From contig CAWICB010000007.1 in the NCBI GenBank assembly GCA_963834515.1, positions 1,736,001 to 1,800,000 of the forward strand: 64,000 bases of DNA, read 5' to 3'. The stretch comes from RYN-230 sp963834515 (GTDB lineage: Bacteria; Actinomycetota; Actinomycetes; Streptosporangiales; Streptosporangiaceae). The notes under the pieces were generated by a model. The model was not told the DNA's origin, did no database searches, and saw nothing but the letters and a program-made list of their open reading frames with translations. Position numbers and translations under genes: made by a program. Of this stretch, positions 25,158-33,840 are shown piece after piece (the stretch's first letter is position 1; every line of letters begins with the position of its first letter).

Positions 25158-26639
25158 TCAGGCCCTCCGCCGCTGCGGGATGTGGATGTAGAGATCCTTC
25201 CGCTCCGGCGCGGTCACCGGCCGCGGCGCGGGCGGCGGGAGCAGGTACTCGGCCGGGCGCTGGTGCTCGGCGTACTGCCGGTCGGCGTTGTAGACCTGGT
25301 CGAACTTCCAGATCATCTTGACGAAGTTGGTCTGCCGGTGCAGCAGCTGCCGGGCCACGATGCCGGTGGTCTTGGCCAGCGCCGCCACGCCCAGGTGCTT
25401 GCGGGCCAGCACGGCCTGGGTGTTGACCAGTTCCTCGTAGAAGCGGTGCAGCGGCAGCCGGGTCGGCAGCACCGCGTGCTGCACGTCGAACAGCCGGTAA
25501 TCGAGGCTGGTCAGCCGGCGGGACTCGGTGAACCAGGTCTCCGTTCCCGGGTAGGGCGTCTGCACCGTGATGTTGACGATCTCCGGCACGCTCATGGCCC
25601 AGTCCCGGACGAACGCGAAGCGGGCCTCGTCCCAGTCCGGGTCGGCGATGATGTTGATGGCCACGCTCAGCCCCATGGACCGGGCGACCTCCAGGGCCTT
25701 GTTGTTGATCTTGGGCGTGGTCCGCTTGCGGAACGCCTTCAGCCCGTCCTCGTCCAGCGCCTCCAGGCCGAGGAACATGTAGTTCAGCCCGAGCCGCCGC
25801 CAGCGGCGGAACACCTCCTCGTTGCGGAGCAGCACGTCGCACCGGGTCTCCAGGTAGTACTGCTTGCGCACGCCACGGCGCTCCAGCTGGCGGGCGATCT
25901 CGTCGCCCTCCTCGGCCTTGATGAAGGCCACGTCGTCCACGATGAACACACCAGGTTCTTCGATCCGGGCCATGTCCTCGGCCGCCGCCTGCGGCGACAG
26001 CCTGCGGTAGCTGCGGCCGTAGAACGTCCACGCGCTGCAGAACGAGCAGTCCCACGGGCAGCCGCGGGTGAACTCGATGGACGCGGCCGGGTCCATCACC
26101 CCGATGAAGTACTTCCGGCGGCGGCCGCCGAGGTGCCGGGCCGGGAGCTGGTCGTCCAGGCTGTGCAGCATGGCCGGCGGGCGGCCCGGCCCGTCCGCGG
26201 TGACGATCCCGGGCACGGAGCTCAGCCCGCCGTCCGGCAGCGCGGCCAGCAGCGCTGGGGCGCCGACCTCGCCTTCCCCCTTGAGTACGGCGTCGATCGC
26301 GCCGCTGGCGTGCTGCAGCACGTGCTCGGCCACGAACGACACGCTGTGCCCGCCCGCGAACACGGTGCAGCCCGGCCGCACCGTCTTGATCCACTTGGCC
26401 AGGTTCACCACTTCGGGCACGTTGGCCAGGTAGTTGAGGCTGAAGCCGACCGCCTCGGGCTGGAACCGGGCCACCTCCCGCTCGAGTTCGGCTCGGCGGT
26501 AGACCTGCAGGTCGACCAGCCGGACCTGGTGGCCGTCGGCCAGCAGCGCGGTGGCCACCCGCTCCAGGCCGAGCGGTTCCAGCCGCAGGAAGATCTCCGA
26601 GTACATCAGCGCGCTGGGATGCACCAGCAGGACACGCAT
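25158..26639 (-). CDS. hpnR: Hopanoid C-3 methylase, B12-dependent radical SAM
   Basis: This 493-aa protein has an N-terminal cobalamin-binding domain (VHPSALMYSEIFLRLEPLGL, FSLNYLANVPEVV, FAGGHSVSFVAEH) and a radical SAM core with Cys194, Cys198 and Cys201 in RGCPWDCSFCSAWTFYGRSY. Further HpnR-like blocks are RKQYYLETRCDVLLRNEEVF, YMFLGLEALDEDGL, VNITVQTPYPGTETWFTESR, and LFDVQHAVLPTRLPL. These match my memory of HpnR closely along the whole length. HpnR adds a methyl group at C-3 of hopanoids. It follows hpnJ by 24 bp. Confidence 0.85.
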   Translation of the reverse strand: MRVLLVHPSALMYSEIFLRLEPLGLERVATALLADGHQVRLVDLQVYRRAELEREVARFQPEAVGFSLNYLANVPEVVNLAKWIKTVRPGCTVFAGGHSVSFVAEHVLQHASGAIDAVLKGEGEVGAPALLAALPDGGLSSVPGIVTADGPGRPPAMLHSLDDQLPARHLGGRRRKYFIGVMDPAASIEFTRGCPWDCSFCSAWTFYGRSYRRLSPQAAAEDMARIEEPGVFIVDDVAFIKAEEGDEIARQLERRGVRKQYYLETRCDVLLRNEEVFRRWRRLGLNYMFLGLEALDEDGLKAFRKRTTPKINNKALEVARSMGLSVAINIIADPDWDEARFAFVRDWAMSVPEIVNITVQTPYPGTETWFTESRRLTSLDYRLFDVQHAVLPTRLPLHRFYEELVNTQAVLARKHLGVAALAKTTGIVARQLLHRQTNFVKMIWKFDQVYNADRQYAEHQRPAEYLLPPPAPRPVTAPERKDLYIHIPQRRRA

Positions 26640-26663
26640 CAGGCCGTCCTCCCTATCAGGGGG

Positions 26664-28106
26664 TCACCGAGCTGCGGCGGCACGCGGCCGGCGGCGCAGG
26701 AAGCGGACGAACTCCCCGCCCTCGCGCAGCCGCCGGGCCGCCATGTCGGGCTGGCGGACCAGTTCGGCGGACATCTCGGCGATCTTGCCCGCGCGGAAGT
26801 AGAACCGCTTGTAGAACGTGTCCACCGAGTCCAGGATCTCGGTGTGCCCGAGATGCGGGTAAGACAGCGTGGCCAGCTGGGTGCCGTCGTCGCTGACCAG
26901 CGACATCCCGTCGGCATCGCCGGGGAGCCAGCCCTTCTCGATGGCCTGCCGGTACAGCTCGGTGCCCGGGTAGGGCGCCGCCACCGACACCTGGATGGTG
27001 TGCGGATTCACCTCCTGGGCGTAGCGGATGGTCTCCTCGATTGTCTCTTTAGTTTCCCCGGGCAGGCCGAGGATGAACGTGCCGTGCACGGTGATGCCGA
27101 GGTCGTGGCAGTCCCGGGCGAACCGCCGGGCCCGCTCCACCCGCAGGCCCTTCTTGATGTTGATCAGGATCTGCTGGCTGCCGGACTCGTAACCCACCAG
27201 GAGCAGGCGCAGCCCGTTGTCCCGCAGCACCTTCAGGGTGTCCCGCGGCACGTTGGCCTTGGCGTTGCAGGACCAGGTGATGCCCAGCCGGCCCAGCCCG
27301 CGGGCGATGGCCTCGGCCCGGGGCCGGTCGTCAGTGAACGTATCGTCGTCGAAGAACAGCTCCTTGACCTGGGGAAACAGCCGGGCCGCGAGTTCCGCCT
27401 CAGCCAGCACGTGCTCGACGCTCCGGGTCCGGTACAGGTGCCCCCCGACCGTCTGCGGCCACAGGCAGAACGTGCACCGCGACCGGCAGCCCCGCCCGGT
27501 GTACAGGGACAGATACGGGTGCCGCAGATAGCCGATGTAATAGTCCTCGGCCCGCAGGTCCCGCTTGTAGACCGGCGTCACGAACGGCAGCAGGTCCATG
27601 TCCGGCACCGGCGGCCGGCTGGCGTTATGAATAATGCGGCCGTCGGGGGCGGTGAAGCTGAGCCCTGGGACGGAGGCCAGCGGGCGTCCCTCGGCCACCT
27701 CGGCGATGGTGAAGTCGAACTCCTCGCGGGCTACGAAGCCGACGGCCGGCGATGCCCGCAGCGACTGGCCCGGCTGCACGGCCACCTTCGGGCCGACCAA
27801 GCCGATGAGCAGGTCCGGGTGCTGCGCCTTGAGCGCCTCGGCCAGCGTGACGTCGCCGGCGAACGTGGGTGAGCTGGTGTGCAGCACGGCCAGGTCGTAG
27901 CCGCGGGCCAGCGGGATGACGTCGGCGGTGGTCAGGCCGGCCGGCGGGGCGTCCACCAGGCGGCTGCCCGGGACCAGGGCCGCGGGCTGGGCCAGCCAGG
28001 TCGGGTACCAGTATGACCTTATTTCCCGTTTTGCCTGGTAGCGCGCGCCGGCCCCGCCGTCGAAACCCGCGTAGGACGGGGGGTTGAGAAACAAGGTGCG
28101 CATCAT
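26664..28106 (-). CDS. hpnJ: Hopanoid-associated radical SAM protein HpnJ
   Basis: This 480-aa B12-binding radical SAM protein begins MMRTLFLNPPSYAGFDGGAG and contains KREIRSYWYPTWLAQPAALV and VLHTSSPTFAGDV. The iron-sulfur cysteines are Cys207, Cys211 and Cys214 in YTGRGCRSRCTFCLWPQTVG. FFDDDTFTDDRPRAEAIARG and IHGTFILGLPGETKETI-like stretches follow. All are HpnJ hallmarks. In other bacteria HpnJ is needed to convert bacteriohopanetetrol glucosamine into the cyclitol ether form. The ATG overlaps the glycosyltransferase stop by one base (TGATG), so the genes are coupled. Confidence 0.85.
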   Translation of the reverse strand: MMRTLFLNPPSYAGFDGGAGARYQAKREIRSYWYPTWLAQPAALVPGSRLVDAPPAGLTTADVIPLARGYDLAVLHTSSPTFAGDVTLAEALKAQHPDLLIGLVGPKVAVQPGQSLRASPAVGFVAREEFDFTIAEVAEGRPLASVPGLSFTAPDGRIIHNASRPPVPDMDLLPFVTPVYKRDLRAEDYYIGYLRHPYLSLYTGRGCRSRCTFCLWPQTVGGHLYRTRSVEHVLAEAELAARLFPQVKELFFDDDTFTDDRPRAEAIARGLGRLGITWSCNAKANVPRDTLKVLRDNGLRLLLVGYESGSQQILINIKKGLRVERARRFARDCHDLGITVHGTFILGLPGETKETIEETIRYAQEVNPHTIQVSVAAPYPGTELYRQAIEKGWLPGDADGMSLVSDDGTQLATLSYPHLGHTEILDSVDTFYKRFYFRAGKIAEMSAELVRQPDMAARRLREGGEFVRFLRRRPRAAAAR

Positions 28107-29260
28107 CAGGTAGGGGCTCCTTCGGTCACGATGTCCACCGGGACCGGCGGCCCGGCGGGGGCCAGCGGCTGGACGTCCACGCCGATCTGCTGCAGGGCGG
28201 CCGCGAAGGCCGGTTCCCAGCGCGGTGCCGCGGTGGCGGCCGGGGCCGGGCCGAGGACCCCGTCCCGTACCGCCAGCGCGCTGGCCGTCACCCCCCGCGC
28301 GGTTGGCTGGCACACGTGCGCCCCGCCCAGCTCCAGCTCATGCAGCAAGTTGTCCCGGCCGTGCCCTGGCATCACGTCGAGCAGCAGCAGTTGCCGGCCG
28401 ACCACCCGGGCTTCGCTGCACGTGGTGGCGCCGGGCAGGGCCACGACCAGGTCGGCCGCGGCCATCAGCTCGGGGACCCGGTTGGTGTAGCCGAACGGGA
28501 TGACCCGTGGCAGCTGCCGGGCCAGCTCGCGGAACCGCTGCTCGACCCGCTGGTCCCGGCCCGCCACGGCCAGCACGTGCACGCCCGCGGCGGCCAGCTC
28601 GGCCACGGTGGCGGCCAGTGGCCCGAAGCCCCAGCCGCTGTCGATGACCAGCACGCAGAAGTCCCCGGCCGGCACGCCGAGCGCGGCCCGGGCCGCGGCC
28701 TGGGTGGGCGCGGCGTAGAACTCGGGCCGCACCGGCGGCGGCACCACCGAGACCGCCGCCCGGGGCAGGTAGCGCCGGACAGATTCGGCGGCGGCCGGCG
28801 AGGTGACCAGGAACAGGTCGGTACCCGGGGCGGCCCAGATCCGGTGCACGGTCACATCGGTGCACAGCACTACCGTGCGCAGCGCCGGGGACCGGGCCTT
28901 GAGCCGGCCGGCCGCGGTGGCGCCGGTCGCGAACACGCTGAACAGCAGGTCGGCCGGCTGCCGGGCCAGCTCGGCTTCCAGGGCCGGCACCAGCCGGGTG
29001 CTGGCCGCCCGGGCCATCAGGTCAGCCAGCCGGCTCCCGGTGCGCAGGTGGGCGAAGTGCAGCCCGTCGTACAGGCCTGGGATGGCGACCAGCCGGCCGA
29101 ACAGCCGTTCCCCCGCGCCGCCGCTGCGCCGGCCGAGCAGGGACATGCTGTCCAGGCTGCGGGTTCGCCATCCCGACTGGCCCAGCAGGTGGGCGCAGCT
29201 GCGCGCCATCATCTCGTGGCCCAGGCCCAGTGACCCGGCCAGCAGCACAGCGTCCCGCAC
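28106..29260 (-). CDS. MGDG-synthase/MurG-like glycosyltransferase (GT28-type)
   Basis: This 384-aa protein has an N-terminal MGDG-synthase-like domain (LLAGSLGLGHEMMARSCAHL, LDSMSLLGRR) and a C-terminal GT28-like nucleotide-sugar domain (VLVIDSGWGFGPLAATVAEL, VIPFGYTNRVPELMAAADLV, and PGATTCSEARVVGRQLLLLD). It would transfer a sugar from a nucleotide sugar to a lipid at the inner membrane face. As the first gene of an operon with HpnJ and HpnR, the likely acceptor is a hopanoid. The classical GT2-type HpnI and the deacetylase HpnK are absent here, so it may replace HpnI. Confidence 0.75.
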   Translation of the reverse strand: MRDAVLLAGSLGLGHEMMARSCAHLLGQSGWRTRSLDSMSLLGRRSGGAGERLFGRLVAIPGLYDGLHFAHLRTGSRLADLMARAASTRLVPALEAELARQPADLLFSVFATGATAAGRLKARSPALRTVVLCTDVTVHRIWAAPGTDLFLVTSPAAAESVRRYLPRAAVSVVPPPVRPEFYAAPTQAAARAALGVPAGDFCVLVIDSGWGFGPLAATVAELAAAGVHVLAVAGRDQRVEQRFRELARQLPRVIPFGYTNRVPELMAAADLVVALPGATTCSEARVVGRQLLLLDVMPGHGRDNLLHELELGGAHVCQPTARGVTASALAVRDGVLGPAPAATAAPRWEPAFAAALQQIGVDVQPLAPAGPPVPVDIVTEGAPT

Positions 29261-29326
29261 CCGCGTCTCCTCCTGGACGATGGCCCGCAGAACGTCCCCG
29301 GGCGGCTCGGCCCGGTATCAGATGCC

Positions 29327-29434
29327 CTACCCCGCTTGTTCTTCCGCAAGCTCCGAGACGACCCACTCGACCATCACGGCCAGCAAGCAGGCGGAGGCAG
29401 CAAGCAGTAGCGCCACGCGTGCTTCTTTCCCCAT
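29327..29434 (-). CDS. MGKEAR single-TM microprotein, copy 1 (35 aa)
   Basis: A 35-codon gene starts MGKEAR, continues with a hydrophobic helix (VALLLAASACLLAVM), then VEWVVSELAEEQAG. GGAGG lies five bases before the ATG at 29434. A close paralogue of 34 aa lies at 53413-53517; 20 of the first 26 residues are identical by eye. Both have the same upstream element. The predicted form is a short single-pass inner-membrane protein with an acidic tail. Function is unknown and it is too short for routine annotation. It sits just upstream of the hopanoid operon in the same direction. Confidence 0.65.
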   Translation of the reverse strand: MGKEARVALLLAASACLLAVMVEWVVSELAEEQAG

Positions 29435-29477
29435 CGCTTCCTCCCATGAGCAGGCCCAGCCGGATGCCGCGGGCCGT

Positions 29478-29536
29478 CACACGGTTCAGCCTCGTTGGCG
29501 CCGGCCCGGTCCATATCCCCAAGATGGCTAGTTTCC
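29478..29536 (-). repeat. Conserved non-coding element, copy 1
   Basis: On the minus strand it reads GGAA, ACTAGCCATCTT, GGGGATATG, 18 bases, then GAGGCTGAACCGTGTGACG. The end lies about 45 bp before the ATG of microprotein copy 1. Spacing of all blocks is identical to the copies at 23571 and 53329. It may be a promoter, an mRNA leader element or the end of a mobile cassette. Confidence 0.75.
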
Positions 29537-29625
29537 TTCCGGCCGGCCCGGGCCATGCTGGCAGGATCGGGATATGGCGGGTGCCGCTGCACGCCGCCCG
29601 GTAGCGGGGTCTGGAGGTCAGCGCG

Positions 29626-30120
29626 GTGGGTTACCTGCCCGGCATGTGGCGGGACTTCGGGACCGCGGTAGCTGGCCTGGCCGGCGCGCTGACCGGCCTG
29701 CTGTTCGTGGCGGTGTCCATCAAGAGCGAGGCCATGGCCCAATCACACCCGCTCCGGCTGCGCGCGGCGCAGACCCTGGTGCTGTTCATGACGTCGGCGA
29801 TCGCCGCGGTGCTGCTGGTCGCGCCGCAGCCTAAACAGGCCCTGGGCCCGGAGCTGATAGCGGTGGCCGTGGTGGCCGGCGTGGCGCTGTTCGTCTTCGA
29901 TCAGCAGGCCGGGCATGACTCGCAGAGCCGGGTGGCCCGGTACGTCGAGGTGGCCTCGCCCAACCTGGTCACCGCGGTGCTGGTGGGGATCGCCGGGATC
30001 AGCCTGACGCTGAAGATCGGCGGCGGCTTGTACTGGCTCATCCCGGCCGTGCTGGCCGGCCTGATCGGCGGCGTGATCAACGCCTGGCTGTTCCTGGTCA
30101 GGGTGCCCACCACCAGCTGA
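29626..30120 (+). CDS. Four-TM conserved membrane protein
   Basis: This 164-aa protein has about four hydrophobic segments. It starts GYLPGMWRDFGTAVAGLAGA, followed by LTGLLFVAVSIKSEAMA, a pattern I recall from a widespread actinobacterial membrane family of unknown function. GGAGGT at 29613-29618 lies seven bases before GTG 29626, which decides the start over an ATG at 29644. It is convergent with the hydrolase-glycosyltransferase gene, with an inverted repeat between them. Confidence 0.65.
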   Translation: MGYLPGMWRDFGTAVAGLAGALTGLLFVAVSIKSEAMAQSHPLRLRAAQTLVLFMTSAIAAVLLVAPQPKQALGPELIAVAVVAGVALFVFDQQAGHDSQSRVARYVEVASPNLVTAVLVGIAGISLTLKIGGGLYWLIPAVLAGLIGGVINAWLFLVRVPTTS

Positions 30121-30161
30121 CTCCCGGCCACGGCGGACTGCGGGCCCCCGCGGCACCCGGG

Positions 30162-30224
30162 CCAACCGCATGGATGTTTCAGCCATCCGCTCAGGACCGC
30201 GTGGTTGCATCAACCATGCGGTGG
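30162..30224. terminator. Inverted repeat between convergent genes
   Basis: CCAACCGCATGG (30162-30173) pairs with CCATGCGGTGG (30214-30224), with one bulged base and a 40-bp loop that contains further partial pairing. Its place between two convergent genes suggests a bidirectional terminator. No T-run is present, as is usual in actinomycetes. Confidence 0.4.
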
Positions 30225-30251
30225 CCCCCGGGCCGGCCCGGGGGGCCGCGG

Positions 30252-32375
30252 TCAGAGCAGCTCGGCGAGCATGGCGGCGGCGCGGGCTGCGCCATCGGTG
30301 GCCACCGGGCGATAGTCGACCTCCCGGCCGATCTCGGTGGCGATCGCGGCGGCGATCTCCGCCGGGCCGGCCCGGTCGTAGTCCATGCACCGGCCGGCCC
30401 GGTAGCGGTCCAGCCGGTGCCGGACATGGAGGGTCTGCTCGAAGTGGTGGCCGAGCGGGAAGTACAGGAACGGCCGCCGGCTGGCGGTCAGCTCCATGGT
30501 GGTGGTCAGCCCGCCCTGGACCACGGCGAGATCGCATGCGGCCAGGTGGCGGTAGAGGTCAGGCACGTACGACCGGACCTCGAGCCCATCCGGGGCGGGC
30601 AGGCCTACCGGATCGATCCGCGGCCCGGCCACCGCGATCATCCGCAGCCCCGGAACCTGCCTCCGCGCCTCCGGGTAGGCCGCCATCACCCGGCGGAGCA
30701 GGTCACCGCCGACACCTGAGCCGCCCACGGTCACGATGCACACGCGCTCGCCGTCCCGGTAGCCGAGCGCCCGGCGGTCGGCCAGCTGGCCTGGGCCGAA
30801 GCCGGTGATGTAGCCCGCGAAGTCGTAGTGCTGCTCGGTCCAGTCGCGAATCAGCGGCAGCCCCGGGCCGAATGTGCCCGGGACGATGTCGCCCGGGTCG
30901 CCGACGAAGATGGCGCGGTCCCGCACCCGCGGGTAGCGGGCGATGTGCTCGATCATCTCGGCGTTGTAGTCCGCGGTCAGGAACCTCTCCCGGTCACCGG
31001 CCCCCGGCACCGGCAGCCAGCCGACAAAGTCGGTCAACCACGCGTAGGCGGCGCGTTTCTGCTCCGGGTTCTCATGCAGGTAGTAGTCGAGCTCCCAGGC
31101 CTCGTCGCCGATCCACAGGTCATAGTCTTCCGCGCGGGTGACGTCATGGAAGACCATGAAGTTGGCCAGCAGGATCTCGTCCATCCGCCGGATGGCCTGG
31201 AACGCGTGCAGGTCATGCTCGGCCGCCTCGGATTCGATGTGCCCCGACTCACTGGCCAGATGCGCGCTGGCCGGGTGGACATGCTCACCGCGCGCCGCGA
31301 GCATCGCGGTGACCGGGTGCTGGGCGAGCCAGTCGATCTCCAGGCCCGGGTGCAGCGCGCGCAGTTCATCGGCCACCGCCACATCCCGCTGGGCGTGGCC
31401 CAGGCCGATCGGCGAGGAGATGTACAGCACCCGCTTCGGCCGGGCCCGGCCCCGCACCCAGCGCGGCCGGGCGGGCGGCGGGCAGGCGAAGTCCCGCAGC
31501 ACCAGGTTGGCGCGGACCGGGTCGCGCAGGTGCGGCGCGTGGCCGGATCCGTCCAGCGTGACCAGTTGCGCGCCCGGGATGGCGGCGGCTACGGCCGCGC
31601 CGCGGGCCGGACCGACGATGGCATCCGCCGAGCCCTGGACGACCAGGGCCGGGCAGCGCACCTGGGCGCACAGCTTGAGCACGGTCTCCCGGTCGTTGGG
31701 CCATTCCGCGTCCATGCCGCGGACGATGGTCTCCGGATCGGTCTGCAGCCCCCACCCGATCGCGTCCTCGATCTGCTTGGTCGAGTGCGGTTCGGTGAAC
31801 GCCCGGGTGAAGAAGAAGTCGAGGAACCCGGGCCAGTCGCGCAGCCAGTAGTGCCGGTTCCACTTGGCCCAGCCGTCCAGGGTGGCCGGCTCCTCATCGA
31901 AGGAGAAGAGGCCTTCCTCATCGGCCGGGTCGTCGGTCAGCTGCAGGTCGGGCGCGATCATGACCAGGCCCGTGACCCGCTCCGGTTGCTCGGCGGCCAG
32001 GATCAGCTCTTCCCCGGCACCGCACCAGGCCACGGCCACCACCTGCGGCGCGCCCACGTCATCCAGCACGGCCACCGCGTCAGCCACGGTCGCGCGGCGA
32101 TCGTAAGCGCGCACGTCGCCGGGACGGTCCGAGCGCCCGCTGCCGCGCCGGTCGAACGTCACCACCCGGCTGCGCCGGGCCAGGTAGGGGATCTGGAACT
32201 TCCACGCCCGCGAGTGGACGATTTCCCAGGTGGGCAGCAGCAGCACGGTGGGCGGGCCGGTCCCGTAGACCTCGTAGTGCACGCGCGACCCGGGACGGCC
32301 CACGACGCCCTCCGCGTCCGGATAGCGCGCCCGCGTCTGCTCGCGCCAGGTGGCGCCTCCGGTGGCCCAGTTCAT
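30252..32375 (-). CDS. Alpha/beta hydrolase fused to GT1-like glycosyltransferase
   Basis: This 707-aa protein has two parts. Residues about 25-300 form an alpha/beta hydrolase (VLLLPTWEIVHSRAWKFQIP, FDRRGSGRSDRPGDVRAYD). Its nucleophile elbow reads VAWCGAGEE, so the nucleophile would be Cys118, with Asp in VQGSADAIV and His in GSGHAPHLRDP. Residues about 312-707 form a GT-B glycosyltransferase (VLYISSPIGLGHAQRDVAVA, IVTVGGSGVGGDLLRRVM, CDLAVVQGGLTTTMELTA and FLYFPLGHHFEQ). It could tie ester or thioester chemistry to glycosylation of a lipid or metabolite. It lies about 1 kb upstream of the hopanoid operon on the same strand, but a plus-strand gene separates them. Confidence 0.75.
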   Translation of the reverse strand: MNWATGGATWREQTRARYPDAEGVVGRPGSRVHYEVYGTGPPTVLLLPTWEIVHSRAWKFQIPYLARRSRVVTFDRRGSGRSDRPGDVRAYDRRATVADAVAVLDDVGAPQVVAVAWCGAGEELILAAEQPERVTGLVMIAPDLQLTDDPADEEGLFSFDEEPATLDGWAKWNRHYWLRDWPGFLDFFFTRAFTEPHSTKQIEDAIGWGLQTDPETIVRGMDAEWPNDRETVLKLCAQVRCPALVVQGSADAIVGPARGAAVAAAIPGAQLVTLDGSGHAPHLRDPVRANLVLRDFACPPPARPRWVRGRARPKRVLYISSPIGLGHAQRDVAVADELRALHPGLEIDWLAQHPVTAMLAARGEHVHPASAHLASESGHIESEAAEHDLHAFQAIRRMDEILLANFMVFHDVTRAEDYDLWIGDEAWELDYYLHENPEQKRAAYAWLTDFVGWLPVPGAGDRERFLTADYNAEMIEHIARYPRVRDRAIFVGDPGDIVPGTFGPGLPLIRDWTEQHYDFAGYITGFGPGQLADRRALGYRDGERVCIVTVGGSGVGGDLLRRVMAAYPEARRQVPGLRMIAVAGPRIDPVGLPAPDGLEVRSYVPDLYRHLAACDLAVVQGGLTTTMELTASRRPFLYFPLGHHFEQTLHVRHRLDRYRAGRCMDYDRAGPAEIAAAIATEIGREVDYRPVATDGAARAAAMLAELL

Positions 32376-32968
32376 GGGGACAGTCGAACACGGGGCAACC
32401 GGCTTCGCTTCCGGTGGGCCGCCTGGTTCTGGGGCCAGGCCCGGCCACCTCGTACCAGGGCGGCTGCGCGTGGGGGCGCAGCGGCCACCTCGCGGTCAGC
32501 TATGCCGCGTGCCGACCAGGAGGGCGTCACGCCGGCTGGGCAGGACGACCTCGGCCGAGGCCAGCCCCGGGTGACGGAAGAAGAAGTCCCGCTTGTCATC
32601 GCGGCGGCGAAGCGGGCGGCAGCGGGCGGCAGCGGGCCGGCCGGGTCACATCATCCAGCGGCCAGCATGGCCAGGAACGGCCCAGTCCCGGGCAGGCACG
32701 CGGCTGACCGGCCGGCCCCGGCTTCCGCCCTGGTCAGCGGGAAACCGATCGCGCGGGCGAGCTGGTATGCGCGTGCCACCAGCGGCGGCAGCGTCACAGC
32801 CGCGCGGGCCGCTGGGGCCGGCGCCATCTCTCCATCCTGCTGCGGCCGCGCCCGCCGTCAACCGATGAGGCCCGATTTGCGGCACTTGGCCGGGCGGGCC
32901 TGCTTCCGGGCCCACAATGGTCCTGGCCCGGGTACCGCCAGAACCCCGGGCTGGAGGAGGGCCAGGCC
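32376..32968. other. 593-bp region without a confident gene
   Basis: No complete gene is supported here. A minus-strand frame ending at 32496 reads DKRDFFFRHPGLASAEVVLP then SRRDALLVGTRHS. It has coding-like codon use but no start, and is bounded upstream by TGA near 32648. It may be the C-terminal remnant of a lost gene. Short GGGCGGCAGC repeats occur at 32610-32640. Confidence 0.4.
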
Positions 32969-33142
32969 ATGAGTAAGCAGCCACCGGCGCCGACCGGTCC
33001 CGGCGGCGAGCCGGGTCCGGACGCGGGCCAGGCCAGCGAGGTCACCCTGATGCGGGAGCTGCTGCGGACGCAGGAGGAGCATCGCGAAGGCGGCGTGGAG
33101 CCGGAGCTGTCGCCGGACAGCTCAGACCCGGCCGGCGAATAA
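32969..33142 (+). CDS. Small acidic protein (57 aa)
   Basis: A 57-codon gene starts MSKQPPAPTGPGGEPGPDAG and continues as a predicted helix (ASEVTLMRELLRTQEEHREG) and an acidic tail (GVEPELSPDSSDPAGE). A strong GGAGGAGG at 32953-32960 lies eight bases before the ATG. The N-terminal third is Pro/Gly-rich and probably disordered. No family is recognised. It lies upstream of the convergent cyclase gene. Confidence 0.55.
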   Translation: MSKQPPAPTGPGGEPGPDAGQASEVTLMRELLRTQEEHREGGVEPELSPDSSDPAGE

Positions 33143-33155
33143 CCAGGCCGGGGCG

Positions 33156-33812
33156 TCAGGGCTCGTGCACGGCGATGGCGCGGATGGGGAACGACGCCAT
33201 GCCGCGCACCGGCGCGGGCAACGCGATGAGCCGGGCCCCGGAATCGGGTACCCGGTCCAGATTCGTGAGGTGCTCAATGACGGGAACGCCGGCCCGCAGC
33301 AGCCCCTGATGCGCGGGACGGGCCGGGTCGGCCGGGTTGTCGATATTCAGCGAATCGATGCCCACCAGCAGCGGGCCCGCCTCCAGCAGTGCGCTGACCG
33401 CGCCCGCGGTCAGGTGCGGGCAGTCCAGGTCCAGGTACCGCGGCGTGCCCCAGTGTGCGGACCAGCCGGTGTGCACCAGAACCGCGGTGTGCGCGAGCCG
33501 GGCGGGGTGGCCCAGCTCCCGCGGTGTGACCGGCCCGGCGCCCACCGCGCGCACCATCGCGATGGGCACGTTGACCAGCCGGTCCAGCGGTAGCTGGGCC
33601 ACGTCAGGCGCATCCGGGTGATAGTGGAACGGCGCGTCGATGTAGCTGCCCGTGTTGCCGACCAGCGTCAGCGACTCGATCTCGAACGACACCCCGCTGG
33701 CCAGACGGCCGGCCGACTGGGCCCGGGACACGGCCACCCGCAGCTCCGGGCCGGCCAGGCCCGGGTATGTCGTCATCCCGGCGGTGATCTCATGCGACAG
33801 GTCGGTGATCAC
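33156..33812 (-). CDS. Cyclase/kynurenine-formamidase-like protein
   Basis: This 218-aa protein has the cyclase-family pattern: ITDLSHEITAGMTTYPG, SFEIESLTLVGNTGSYIDAP then FHYHPDAPD, and LVHTGWSAHWG. The normal metal-binding motif HxGTHxDxPxH reads NTGSYIDAPFH here. The Asp and last His remain, but two His ligands are replaced by Asn and Tyr. The family usually hydrolyses amide or lactone bonds with a divalent metal. Metal binding or activity may differ in this member. Confidence 0.8.
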   Translation of the reverse strand: MITDLSHEITAGMTTYPGLAGPELRVAVSRAQSAGRLASGVSFEIESLTLVGNTGSYIDAPFHYHPDAPDVAQLPLDRLVNVPIAMVRAVGAGPVTPRELGHPARLAHTAVLVHTGWSAHWGTPRYLDLDCPHLTAGAVSALLEAGPLLVGIDSLNIDNPADPARPAHQGLLRAGVPVIEHLTNLDRVPDSGARLIALPAPVRGMASFPIRAIAVHEP

Positions 33813-33840
33813 GAACCGAGCGTAACCACGTGGCGCGGCC

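Noticed and set aside
32496..32648. Minus-strand frame DKRDFFFRHPGLAS as a gene
   Set aside because: No start codon and no recognised family; recorded only as a possible remnant in the gap entry.
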